Assembly (NCBI GenBank): GCA_023431285.1
Contig: JAEYXN010000124.1
Coordinates: 1 to 15,383, forward strand
Direction of reading: 5' to 3'
Origin: Bacteroidota bacterium
GTDB lineage: Bacteria; Bacteroidota; Bacteroidia; Cytophagales; Cyclobacteriaceae
DNA length: 15,383 bases
Under the pieces are notes generated by a model. That model did no database searches and was not told the DNA's origin. It saw only the letters and a list, made by a program, of their open reading frames with translations. Of this stretch, positions 1 to 7,788 are shown piece by piece (position 1 is the first letter of the stretch; each line of letters starts with the position of its first letter). The translations under genes and the position numbers were made by a program.

Positions 1-1073
1 TTTTAGGAATGGGACTGACTCCTGATGAAGCAGCTGACATCGAGGTGAGAGTTGTATCTTCTATAAGCAATCAATTTGAACCTGTTTACTCAAACGCCAT
101 TACGATCACAGTCACGCCATACGCTACGAGCTTTCCGCCAATCTGGGGTATGGGAGCAGGGTTAAAAGGCTGGGGCCCCTGGCCGGCCAATGCAGTGGAA
201 TGGCAAAGCACGTCTTTCCGGAAGTATGAAACGATTGCATACTTTACGAGTGGTGAGACATTCCGCTGGTTCGGACAACAAGACTGGGGTCCGGTTTCAT
301 ACAACTACCCTTATTTCACTTCTGTTGATCCGTTATTTGTCAATGCCGAAGACGGTGACTCAAATCTCAGGATCGCAGGTGCAACGGGATGGTACAAAGT
401 ATTCGTTGACCTGAATGCAAAAACCGTAGTGGCTGAAGCGACGACCGAGCCTGTTCTTTACATGATGGGCGCTGCACTGAATGGCTGGGGCCCTTGGCCA
501 GATAATGCCGTTAAGATGACCTATGTGAAGCCAGGAGTGTTCGTAGCCGAAGCTGAATTCAAAGTTGCCAATGAATCTTTTCGTTTCTTCGCCCAAGCGG
601 ATTGGAGTCCGGACTCCTATAATTATCCTTACTTCACCGGATCTGTTGATGCTAACTTCGAAAATGCCGGTGATGGCGACAGCAATTTCAGATTCGTAGG
701 AACTCCTGGCGTCCTGAAAGTTACGGTCGACCTGAACGAAAGGACAGTAACAATAGGAGACACACCTGATCCTGTTCTGTACATGATGGGCGAGGCGCTC
801 AACGGATGGGGTTCGTGGCCTTCCGATGCAGTGGCAATGACGTATAAATCACCGGGGGTATTTGAAGCAACAGCAGATTTCACGAATGGAGCATTCCGGT
901 TTTTTGCACAACCTGATTGGGGACCGGACTCGTATAATTATCCCTATTTTACCACTGTTGATCCAGATTTCGAAAATGCGAATGATGGTGACAGCAACTT
1001 CCAATACATAGGAGCACCAGGATCAAGAACAGTGACTGTCGATCTTAATGCGAAGACAGTAACACTTGACTAA
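1..1073 (+). CDS. SusE/SusF-like outer-membrane starch-binding protein (5' end outside window)
   Basis: The reading frame is open to the left edge, so the ATG at 9 is probably internal and the gene starts outside. Numbering from that Met, residues 1-37 look like the end of the Ig-like N-terminal domain of SusE proteins (motif YSNAITITVTP). Three tandem carbohydrate-binding repeats follow, at about 44-141, 148-249 and 255-354. Each carries a G-W-G-x-W-P loop, an F-R-x-F-x-Q-x-D-W strand, an S-Y-N-Y-P-Y-F-T block and a D-G-D-S-N motif. The repeated Trp/Tyr residues fit the aromatic platforms by which SusE and SusF bind alpha-glucan helices at the cell surface. B. thetaiotaomicron SusE has two such modules and SusF three, so this protein combines a SusE-type Ig domain with a SusF-like module count. 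It is likely a surface lipoprotein, but its signal peptide is not visible. The gene probably closes a susCDE-type operon, since a strong terminator follows. The family call is firm; the exact ligand is inferred. Confidence 0.87.
   Translation, partial: LGMGLTPDEAADIEVRVVSSISNQFEPVYSNAITITVTPYATSFPPIWGMGAGLKGWGPWPANAVEWQSTSFRKYETIAYFTSGETFRWFGQQDWGPVSYNYPYFTSVDPLFVNAEDGDSNLRIAGATGWYKVFVDLNAKTVVAEATTEPVLYMMGAALNGWGPWPDNAVKMTYVKPGVFVAEAEFKVANESFRFFAQADWSPDSYNYPYFTGSVDANFENAGDGDSNFRFVGTPGVLKVTVDLNERTVTIGDTPDPVLYMMGEALNGWGSWPSDAVAMTYKSPGVFEATADFTNGAFRFFAQPDWGPDSYNYPYFTTVDPDFENANDGDSNFQYIGAPGSRTVTVDLNAKTVTLD
138..1070 (+). repeat. Three tandem starch-binding module repeats
   Basis: Three in-frame copies of about 100 codons each lie at 138-431, 450-755 and 771-1070. 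By my hand alignment copies 2 and 3 match at about 69 of roughly 98 aligned residues, and they share long DNA blocks (both begin P-V-L-Y-M-M-G). Copy 1 is more diverged in its first strands (P-I-W-G-M-G) but keeps the WGPWP, DWGP and SYNYPYF motifs. This pattern suggests an older duplication followed by a more recent one of the C-terminal module. Confidence 0.85.
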
Positions 1074-1086
1074 AATTTAACAGTCT

Positions 1087-1125
1087 CGAAGATCAGGAGC
1101 ACCCCTCCTGATCTTCGTCTTTTTT
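1087..1125 (+). terminator. Intrinsic terminator after the SusE/F-like gene
   Basis: A perfect 13-bp inverted repeat (left arm 1087-1099, right arm 1105-1117) encloses a 5-nt loop and is followed by TCTTTTTTT at 1118-1125. It starts 13 bp after the stop codon at 1071-1073. The form is a textbook Rho-independent terminator. It separates the SusE/F-like gene from the VCBS lipoprotein gene, which begins only 48 bp further on, so either some read-through or a promoter in this short gap must serve the next genes. Confidence 0.9.
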
Positions 1126-1173
1126 AAACCATGACTAAACTCTTTCTTACGCGAAGTAGGGGAATCTGAAAGC

Positions 1174-4100
1174 ATGTCGGGAACAATTATAAAGTATGCA
1201 TCCCTTCTTTTAATTATTCTTGGCTTTGCATCATGCAGAACCGATGAGCGTACACTGTTCACAACACTTCAACCATCTGCATCGGGAGTAGAATTTGTTA
1301 ACAAAGTTGAAGAGACTCCCGAAATAAACATTCTTAGTTACGAATACACCTACAATGGTGGAGGAGTGGCCGCAGCGGACTTCAACAATGACGGGCTGTG
1401 TGACCTCTACTTCACTGGAAACGCCGTAAGTAATAAACTCTATATCAATCGTGGCGATCTGAAATTTGAAGATGTCACAGAACAATCCGGCACCGGCGGC
1501 AGGGCTCAATGGAAAACAGGAGTTACCGCCGTGGACGTGAATGGTGACGGATGGATGGACATTTATGTTTGTTATTCCGGACCCGACACGACTTACAATC
1601 TTTCGAACCAGCTTTTCATAAACAACGGAGGCACTAAGGGCCAGATCCCGACATTCACCGAAAGCGCCGTGGCCTACGGTCTGGACGCACAGGCAACCTT
1701 TTCCACTCAATCTGCTTTCTTTGACTACGACAAGGACGGAGACCTCGATATGTTCCTCATCAATCACGGAAACGAGTTCTTCTCACCCTTCATCAATACC
1801 AACACCCTTCGGAATCTCCGACATCCGAACTTCGGTAACCGCCTCTATCGAAACGAAATGATCGTCGATAGTAAATCTGGCACATCTCCTGGAAAATATT
1901 ATACGGAAGTGAGTTCGGAGGCCGGCATTCATGGTGGTGGGATAAACTTTGCACTCGGGGTTTCAATCAGTGATTTTAATAATGACGGATGGCCCGATAT
2001 TTTCGTCACCAACGACTACGAAGAACAGGATTTTCTGTATATCAATAATGCCGACGGCACATTCAGAGACATGACGAAGAAGTCATTGTCTCACTTCTCG
2101 CGCAACGGTATGGGTAGTGATGCCGCAGACTTCAATAATGACGGATTGATCGATCTTGTAGAGGTCGACATGTGGCCAGAAGACAACTATCGCCAGAAGC
2201 TTCTCAAAGGTCCTGACGATTACCACCGGTACAATTTAATGGTGGACAGTGGTTTTCATTATCAGCAAATGCGAAATACGCTGCAGCTAAATGCAGGGAT
2301 CGATGATGAAGGAACACCCATCTTTTGTGAGATTGGCCAGCTCGCCGGAATATCTTCGACAGACTGGAGCTGGGCACCTTTGTTCGCGGATTTCGACAAC
2401 GATGGCTTTCTTGATCTCTATGTTTCAAATGGATACCTGCGTGATTTTACCAGTATGGATTTCCTCAAGTACACTGTTGAAGAGGAAAGGAAGAAATCGA
2501 AGCAGGAAGGAAAAGAACTTAATCTCTACCAGCTGGTCAGCAAAATGAGTTCAACCAAGACGCCGGATTATGTTTTCAGAAACAACGGAGATCTTACCTT
2601 CGCCGATGTCAGCAAGGAGTGGGGTGTCGGCAAAGAGAATCTTTCCTTTGGAATGGCCTATGCGGATCTTGACAATGACGGTGACCTCGACATCATCCTT
2701 AATAATACAAACGAACCTGCAACGATCCTGGTAAATAATTCCCGGAAAATGAATACCAATGGGTTTGTCCGCGCGGCTCTTCAGGGGCCGGCGTCCAATC
2801 CTTTTGGTGTCGGCGCCAAAGTGACGTTAAAAACGTCTACGGGGACTCAAACCCGCGAACAGTTTCTTTCACGCGGATTCCAGTCTTCAATTGATCATAT
2901 CATTCACTTCGGTACAGCCAAGGACGATAAAGTGGATATCACGGTTGAATGGCCTGACGGGCTAGTAACCACGAAAGAAAATGTTCCCGTCAATGAACTT
3001 GTGGAGATCCGTTATTCAGACGCTCAGAAAGCAGAGAGGCCAGGCATCCATGCCAAAAAATTATTCGATGATGTGACTACGCAAATGGGTGTAGACTTTC
3101 AGCATGTCGAGAACAAATACGATGATTTTGACCACGAGCTACTTCTTCCATATAAACTATCGCGTATGGGCCCACCGTTGGCGAAAGGGGATGTCAACGG
3201 AGACGGTTGGGATGATTTTTACGTGGGTAGCGCCACCGGGTACCAAAGTGAGTTATATCTTTCTTCTCCACAAGGAATCTTTCGAAAAATTTCCGGTCCC
3301 TGGTATCAGGACAAGGAGAAGGAAGATACCGGAGCCACGTTTCTTGATGTCGATGGCGACGGTGACCTCGACCTTTTCGTCGTAAGCGGCGGGACTGAGT
3401 TCCAGCAAGGCTCTGCCCAATTGGATGACAGGCTTTACCTGAATGATGGCACAGGAAAATTTTCTGCTGCACCAGAGGGTGCAATGATTGCTGATCATTC
3501 AAGTGGCAGTTGTGTCGCCGCAGGTGATGTGGATAACGACGGAGATTTAGATCTTTTCGTGGGTGGAAGAATTCAGCCAGGGCAATTTCCCCTTCCCGGA
3601 CCGGGTGCTGTTCTTATTAACAACGGTAATACTGGCAATGACCCAATCTTCCGGGTTGCTACTAAAGAAATTAACGAACAGTTGCGTACACCGGGGATGG
3701 TAACGGATGCCCTATGGTATGATTTCAACAATGATGGTTGGAAGGATATGATCGTCGTAGGTGATTGGATGAATGTGATGGTGTTTCAAAATTCGAATGG
3801 ACGTCTTTCAAAGCTTGAGCTGCCTGAACTGGAAAAGTCCGGAGGTTTGTGGCGTTCCATCTTTCCATTCGATTTCGATGGCGATGGTGATATTGATTTC
3901 ATACTTGGTAATGCAGGTTTGAATCTTCCATGGAAAGCTTCCTCGGATCAACCTCTGACCATTTATTATGATGACTTTAACAACGACGGGAAACTCGACC
4001 CGATCATGACGAGCTTCATACAAGGCGTCGAATACCCCGTGGCGAGTCGCGATGAGCTGCTCGGTCAGATTGCCTCCCTCAGGAAAAAGTTTACGACGTA

Positions 4101-4593
4101 CGATTCTTATGGACGTGCGACCCTGAAAGATGTTTTGGAGATTGATCAGATTGAAAAGTCATCCAAAGTATTTGTACATACACTCCAGTCTTCGGTATTG
4201 GAGAATCTTGGCAACTCCGGATTCAAGCTGGTTCCTCTTCCCATAGAGGCGCAACTTTCCGCTGTAAATGCAATCACGTCAGGAGACTTTAATGGCGATG
4301 GAAAAGAAGATCTTATCCTTGCGGGAAATTTTTATCCTTTCCGTACGCAGGTTGGCCCTTCGGATGCCGGCATGGGAGTAATGCTTTCCGGAAGAGGACA
4401 GGGGACATATGATGTGGAAACATTTCGCACGACAGGACTTGATCTGAGCGGTGATGTGAGGTCGATGGTTCTGCTTGATGGAAAGGAAGGGAAGCTATTG
4501 GTGGTGGCAAGAAATAACGCACCGGTATCTGTCTTTCAGTTATCTCCTCCCATAGCAATGGCTAACGTGAGAGCGCAACGAAACAAGAAATAA
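1174..4593 (+). CDS. FG-GAP/VCBS repeat + ASPIC/UnbV domain lipoprotein
   Basis: The 1139-aa product begins with a lipoprotein signal: a hydrophobic stretch at residues 8-19 and a lipobox F-A-S-C with Cys21. Acidic residues soon after Cys21 (C-R-T-D-E) suggest surface export. Fourteen calcium-binding D-x-[N/D]-x-D-G-x-x-D motifs begin at about residues 69, 121, 184, 267, 319, 406 and 498, then 673, 725, 785, 850, 900, 934 and 1038. Between the two sets of seven, at about 530-612, lies an ASPIC/UnbV domain (G-V-G-A-K, S-R-G-F-Q-S-S, H-F-G, V-E-W-P-D-G). FG-GAP/VCBS blades form beta-propellers, so two seven-bladed propellers are plausible. Such proteins are common beside SusC/SusD loci in Bacteroidota, but their role is poorly known; ligand binding or assembly at the surface is a guess. 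An AGGGGA at 1158-1163 lies 10 nt before the ATG. The next gene begins 18 bp downstream, so the two are probably cotranscribed. Family call firm, function unknown. Confidence 0.9.
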   Translation: MSGTIIKYASLLLIILGFASCRTDERTLFTTLQPSASGVEFVNKVEETPEINILSYEYTYNGGGVAAADFNNDGLCDLYFTGNAVSNKLYINRGDLKFEDVTEQSGTGGRAQWKTGVTAVDVNGDGWMDIYVCYSGPDTTYNLSNQLFINNGGTKGQIPTFTESAVAYGLDAQATFSTQSAFFDYDKDGDLDMFLINHGNEFFSPFINTNTLRNLRHPNFGNRLYRNEMIVDSKSGTSPGKYYTEVSSEAGIHGGGINFALGVSISDFNNDGWPDIFVTNDYEEQDFLYINNADGTFRDMTKKSLSHFSRNGMGSDAADFNNDGLIDLVEVDMWPEDNYRQKLLKGPDDYHRYNLMVDSGFHYQQMRNTLQLNAGIDDEGTPIFCEIGQLAGISSTDWSWAPLFADFDNDGFLDLYVSNGYLRDFTSMDFLKYTVEEERKKSKQEGKELNLYQLVSKMSSTKTPDYVFRNNGDLTFADVSKEWGVGKENLSFGMAYADLDNDGDLDIILNNTNEPATILVNNSRKMNTNGFVRAALQGPASNPFGVGAKVTLKTSTGTQTREQFLSRGFQSSIDHIIHFGTAKDDKVDITVEWPDGLVTTKENVPVNELVEIRYSDAQKAERPGIHAKKLFDDVTTQMGVDFQHVENKYDDFDHELLLPYKLSRMGPPLAKGDVNGDGWDDFYVGSATGYQSELYLSSPQGIFRKISGPWYQDKEKEDTGATFLDVDGDGDLDLFVVSGGTEFQQGSAQLDDRLYLNDGTGKFSAAPEGAMIADHSSGSCVAAGDVDNDGDLDLFVGGRIQPGQFPLPGPGAVLINNGNTGNDPIFRVATKEINEQLRTPGMVTDALWYDFNNDGWKDMIVVGDWMNVMVFQNSNGRLSKLELPELEKSGGLWRSIFPFDFDGDGDIDFILGNAGLNLPWKASSDQPLTIYYDDFNNDGKLDPIMTSFIQGVEYPVASRDELLGQIASLRKKFTTYDSYGRATLKDVLEIDQIEKSSKVFVHTLQSSVLENLGNSGFKLVPLPIEAQLSAVNAITSGDFNGDGKEDLILAGNFYPFRTQVGPSDAGMGVMLSGRGQGTYDVETFRTTGLDLSGDVRSMVLLDGKEGKLLVVARNNAPVSVFQLSPPIAMANVRAQRNKK

Positions 4594-4611
4594 TATACAA
4601 ACCCAAACGTG

Positions 4612-7440
4612 ATGAAGCATTTTTACTTTCTTTTTTCCTTTTTGTTAACGATTGATTTTGCGCACGCGCAGGTGAATCTCAATCCGACGGTGACGCCGTC
4701 AATATTCCGTGCGTCGGATGAGATTACGGTAACTTACGATGTAACGGGCACGACGCTGGCCTCGCTTACGAATGCGTATATCTGGGTGTGGATTCCCGGA
4801 GAAAATATTGATGCGAAGTACAATATCAATCCGGCAAGCAATAACACTGCGCAAACCAACTTTGCCAAGTTTACAAAAACTACAGACGGTGGCCGAACTC
4901 TTTTTTCACTGACCTTCAAACCAGCGGACTTCTTTGCCTCTGACATCGCCGGGGCGCAGACGATGGGGATGCTCCTTAAGGGCAACGATTGGTCTAATGG
5001 CCAGACCACTGACTTCGTTACTGATTTCTGGGACGGTGCTTATACCCTGCGACTGAACGCACCGACGTTGTTTCCTCTTTTCGTTGCACAGGGAGACGAA
5101 ATTGAGATCAACGCCGAAGTTCCGGTCGCCTCTGCATTCAAACTTTATCTTGGGGAGACGTTGATTGATGAATCAGCTGGTTCGACCACTTACGAGTATA
5201 CTTATGATGTTACCCAGAATACAGGTTTTGGAGTTCTGAGACTTGTCGCAAACGCCGGCGAAAGCAGCGCGGAGCAGGAATTCACATTTCTCATTTCCGC
5301 GCCCAGCCCATCCGTGGCTCGGCCTGAAGGTGTGATTGCCGGTATCAATTATGGAGAAGACGCAACGAAAGTAACGCTTTGTCTGTGGGCACCCGGGAAG
5401 AGTTCCGCATACGTCCGTGGTGATTTCTCCGATTGGGAGGTTCAGCCCTCCAACCTGATGAATCGTGATGGTGAGTTTTTCTGGATTGAACTTTCAGGAT
5501 TGACCTCGGGAACTGAATATGGTTTTCAATATCTCGTAGACGAAGAATTATTTCTTGCCGATCCTTACGCAGACAAGATTCTTGATCCGGATGATCAATA
5601 CATTCCAGCGACGGTGTATCCTGATCTGAAAGCTTATCCGCAGAAGGCACTGCAAACGAAGTGGTACTTCAATCGTGTATCAGTATTTCAGACAAATCAG
5701 ATCCCATATCAATGGAAGACCGTTAATTATGAGCGTCCAAGGAAAGAGAACCTTGTGATTTATGAAGTGCTTATTCGGGATTTTTTCGGTCCCAATGCAA
5801 AGACATATGCGAGCCTCACAGATACGCTGGAGTATTTCAAACGTCTTGGAGTAAATGCCATCGAGCTTATGCCCATCATGGAGTTCAATGGAAACGAAAG
5901 CTGGGGATATAATCCGGCTTTTATGTTTGCCCCAGACAAATTCTATGGACCTAAGAACAGACTTAAGGAGTTCGTCGACAAATGTCATGCTGCCGGAATT
6001 GCCGTCATTCTCGACATTGCTATGAACCACCAGGATCTGCCGAATCCCTACGTGTTGATGGATTTTGATTTCAACACAGGAAAACCAAAGGCCACCAATA
6101 AATGGTTCAATACGGACGCGAAGCACCCCTTCAATGTGTTTTTTGATATGAACCATGAGAGCGAGTATACAAAGGCATACCTCGACACCGTGAATCACTA
6201 CTGGCTGAACGAGTATCGCGTCGACGGTTTCCGATTCGATTTGTCTAAGGGATTCACGCAGCAGAATAATCCAAACGATGTCGGCGCGTGGAGTGCATAC
6301 GACGCGAGCAGGATTGCATTGCTAAAAAGGATGTCCGACAAAATCTGGGAGCACTCCCCTGAAGCGTATGTTATTCTTGAACATCTTTCGGTGAATCAGG
6401 AAGAAAAGGAGCTGGCGGAATACCGCGCAGATGAGGGCAAGGGCATGATGTTATGGGGTAATTTGAATAATGCATACAGTCAGCTTACGATGGGCTACGA
6501 AAGCAGCAATGATATTACAGGAACCTCGCATCAGGCTCGAAGCTGGAATGTACCGCACCTGGTGTCCTATATGGAAAGTCATGATGAAGAGCGCCTCGCA
6601 TACAGGAATAAAAACTTTGGCGCAGCTCTTGGACCTTATTCAACCAAGAATCCTGAGACATCGATGGATAGAATCAAGGCAGCATCAGTGATCTTCTATT
6701 CAATCCCCGGCCCGAAGATGCTTTGGCAATTTGGAGAACTGGGTTACGATTATAGTATTAACACCTGCGACGATGGCTCGGTGAATGAAAATTGCAGAGT
6801 GTCTCCGAAACCATTGGTGTGGAACTATATCAATGAAGACGAACGCGCAGGATTGTTCATTCAGACATCGGACCTGATTCGTTTGCACACAACGTACCCG
6901 GTATTCACAGATGGAACCGCAACAATTTCGGGAGGTTCTTCCTTGATCAAGCAGGTCCAGGTGAAAAATAGTCCTTATACAGTGACACCGGCATCTACAG
7001 CGCAGATGAATGTCACCGCAGTAGCGAATTTCGGTTTGAGTAATTCAACCGCCTCTGTGAATTTTCCGCATACCGGCACATGGTATGATTATTACAATGG
7101 AGGAGCAGCAATCAGTGTCAGCTCACTACCACATTCTCTTCCGTTGGAACGTGGAGAGTATCGGTTGTTCACGGATGTGCAGATCGGGGCGGGGCCTGTG
7201 ACTGCTATTCCCGAGACGCTGGTGGCAGGTGCATATCCGTATCCCAATCCGACGAATGGTCGGGTTACACTCGAAGATCACACAAAACAAGTGAGAGTCC
7301 TCGACGCGCGTGGGCAGCAATGCAGCTTCCATCGTGACGGGAATACCATCGACCTGGGTGACCTTCCTGCAGGTATGTATCTCGTCGTACGCCAGGGAAT
7401 CAATGGCAGAAGGGCGGTATCAAGAGTAGTGAAGTATTAG
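4612..7440 (+). CDS. Secreted GH13 alpha-amylase/pullulanase-type enzyme with T9SS sorting domain
   Basis: The 942-aa product has a Sec signal peptide (residues 1-19, cleavage A-H-A/Q). An extra N-terminal beta domain (about 20-140) and an Ig-like domain (about 150-230) follow. Next come a CBM48-like E-set domain (about 240-340; L-W-A-P-G, G-D-F-S-D-W) and a GH13 barrel from about residue 380. All four GH13 regions are present: I, D-I-A-M-N-H (D468, H473); II, G-F-R-F-D (Arg541, nucleophile Asp543); III, L-E-H (acid/base Glu590); IV, E-S-H-D (His657, Asp658). The enzyme should therefore be active and cleave alpha-1,4 or alpha-1,6 bonds of starch. Residues 874-942 (Y-P-N-P-T-N-G ... G-M-Y-L-V) form a type A T9SS C-terminal domain, so it is predicted to be exported and attached at the surface or released. 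GTG at 4609 directly precedes ATG 4612; I chose the ATG. The 18-bp gap to the VCBS gene supports an operon. It may fill the place of SusG. Exact bond specificity is unknown. Confidence 0.92.
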   Translation: MKHFYFLFSFLLTIDFAHAQVNLNPTVTPSIFRASDEITVTYDVTGTTLASLTNAYIWVWIPGENIDAKYNINPASNNTAQTNFAKFTKTTDGGRTLFSLTFKPADFFASDIAGAQTMGMLLKGNDWSNGQTTDFVTDFWDGAYTLRLNAPTLFPLFVAQGDEIEINAEVPVASAFKLYLGETLIDESAGSTTYEYTYDVTQNTGFGVLRLVANAGESSAEQEFTFLISAPSPSVARPEGVIAGINYGEDATKVTLCLWAPGKSSAYVRGDFSDWEVQPSNLMNRDGEFFWIELSGLTSGTEYGFQYLVDEELFLADPYADKILDPDDQYIPATVYPDLKAYPQKALQTKWYFNRVSVFQTNQIPYQWKTVNYERPRKENLVIYEVLIRDFFGPNAKTYASLTDTLEYFKRLGVNAIELMPIMEFNGNESWGYNPAFMFAPDKFYGPKNRLKEFVDKCHAAGIAVILDIAMNHQDLPNPYVLMDFDFNTGKPKATNKWFNTDAKHPFNVFFDMNHESEYTKAYLDTVNHYWLNEYRVDGFRFDLSKGFTQQNNPNDVGAWSAYDASRIALLKRMSDKIWEHSPEAYVILEHLSVNQEEKELAEYRADEGKGMMLWGNLNNAYSQLTMGYESSNDITGTSHQARSWNVPHLVSYMESHDEERLAYRNKNFGAALGPYSTKNPETSMDRIKAASVIFYSIPGPKMLWQFGELGYDYSINTCDDGSVNENCRVSPKPLVWNYINEDERAGLFIQTSDLIRLHTTYPVFTDGTATISGGSSLIKQVQVKNSPYTVTPASTAQMNVTAVANFGLSNSTASVNFPHTGTWYDYYNGGAAISVSSLPHSLPLERGEYRLFTDVQIGAGPVTAIPETLVAGAYPYPNPTNGRVTLEDHTKQVRVLDARGQQCSFHRDGNTIDLGDLPAGMYLVVRQGINGRRAVSRVVKY

Positions 7441-7477
7441 GAATCAATTCATAGACTTTATGATAATAGGAACCGAT

Positions 7478-7506
7478 ATGGCTGAGGGCCAGTAGCCCTC
7501 AGCCAT
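7478..7506. other. Perfect hairpin 37 bp after the amylase stop, no U-tract
   Basis: An inverted repeat with arms at 7478-7489 and 7495-7506 (12 bp, starting A-T-G-G-C-T-G-A-G-G-G) closes a 5-nt loop. No run of T follows on the plus strand, and the minus side (upstream bases TAGGAACCGAT) has none either. It may protect the 3' end of the amylase mRNA or mark a Rho-dependent or atypical end; Bacteroidota terminators do not always show a clear T-tract. The hairpin is seen directly, its role is inferred. Confidence 0.55.
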
Positions 7507-7788
7507 GCGAGGCCTACGGTAATGCACGTCATTTCTTAAGCGGTTTATCGCTCCTGGAAGGTCGGTCATGTAGGCTTTGGGAAGATTTTTCCATCGATGG
7601 AATTGTGGTAACCTTTGCGACCGCTGCGCACCGGGAAAGCTGACGGAACAGAACCAGAGCTACAACATGTCAGGAAATTTCCGTTTTAGCGTTTTAAGGG
7701 CCGTTAAATTGCTATAAATTTCCTATCAATATCTGGCGCTGCTTTTCTCCTCTCGGGCATGGCCGGAATTTTTTCCTCGGAAGTCATC
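7507..7788 (+). promoter_or_regulatory. Intergenic leader of the kinase gene, possible promoter near 7715-7722
   Basis: I see no convincing gene in this stretch. It holds a 10-bp palindrome CCATCGATGG (7591-7600), a 10-bp palindrome GGAAATTTCC (7673-7682), two adjacent 8-nt direct repeats CGTTTTAG/CGTTTTAA (7682-7689 and 7690-7697), and a related CGTTAAA (7702-7708). TAAATTTC at 7715-7722 differs in one base from the Bacteroidota -7 consensus TAnnTTTG, with TTTT at 7692-7695 at a fitting distance for a -33 element. The AAATTTCC part of the palindrome recurs at 7716-7723, over the possible -7 box. The promoter call is tentative. Confidence 0.3.

Noticed and set aside
138..1070. Tandem repeat array considered as CRISPR-like or satellite DNA
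   Set aside because: The units are about 300 bp, in frame and encode conserved starch-binding modules.
1131..1169. Short plus-strand frame of 12 codons just after the terminator, before the VCBS gene
   Set aside because: Considered as a leader peptide, but it has no Shine-Dalgarno site and no codon run that would suggest attenuation.
1231..1767. Minus-strand open frame of 178 codons inside the VCBS gene
   Set aside because: Shadow of the Asp/Asn-rich repeats (antisense gives Val/Ile); no motif and it is fully covered by a strongly supported gene.
1174..4593. Label RNA-binding protein often given to ASPIC/UnbV proteins
   Set aside because: The protein has a lipoprotein signal and extracellular-type calcium propeller repeats; nothing supports RNA binding.
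5680..6198. Minus-strand open frame of 172 codons inside the GH13 gene
   Set aside because: Antisense to the conserved catalytic domain; no recognisable domain or start signal.
7507..7788. A degraded or small gene upstream of the kinase
   Set aside because: No frame of useful length or family motif is visible; better explained as a control region.
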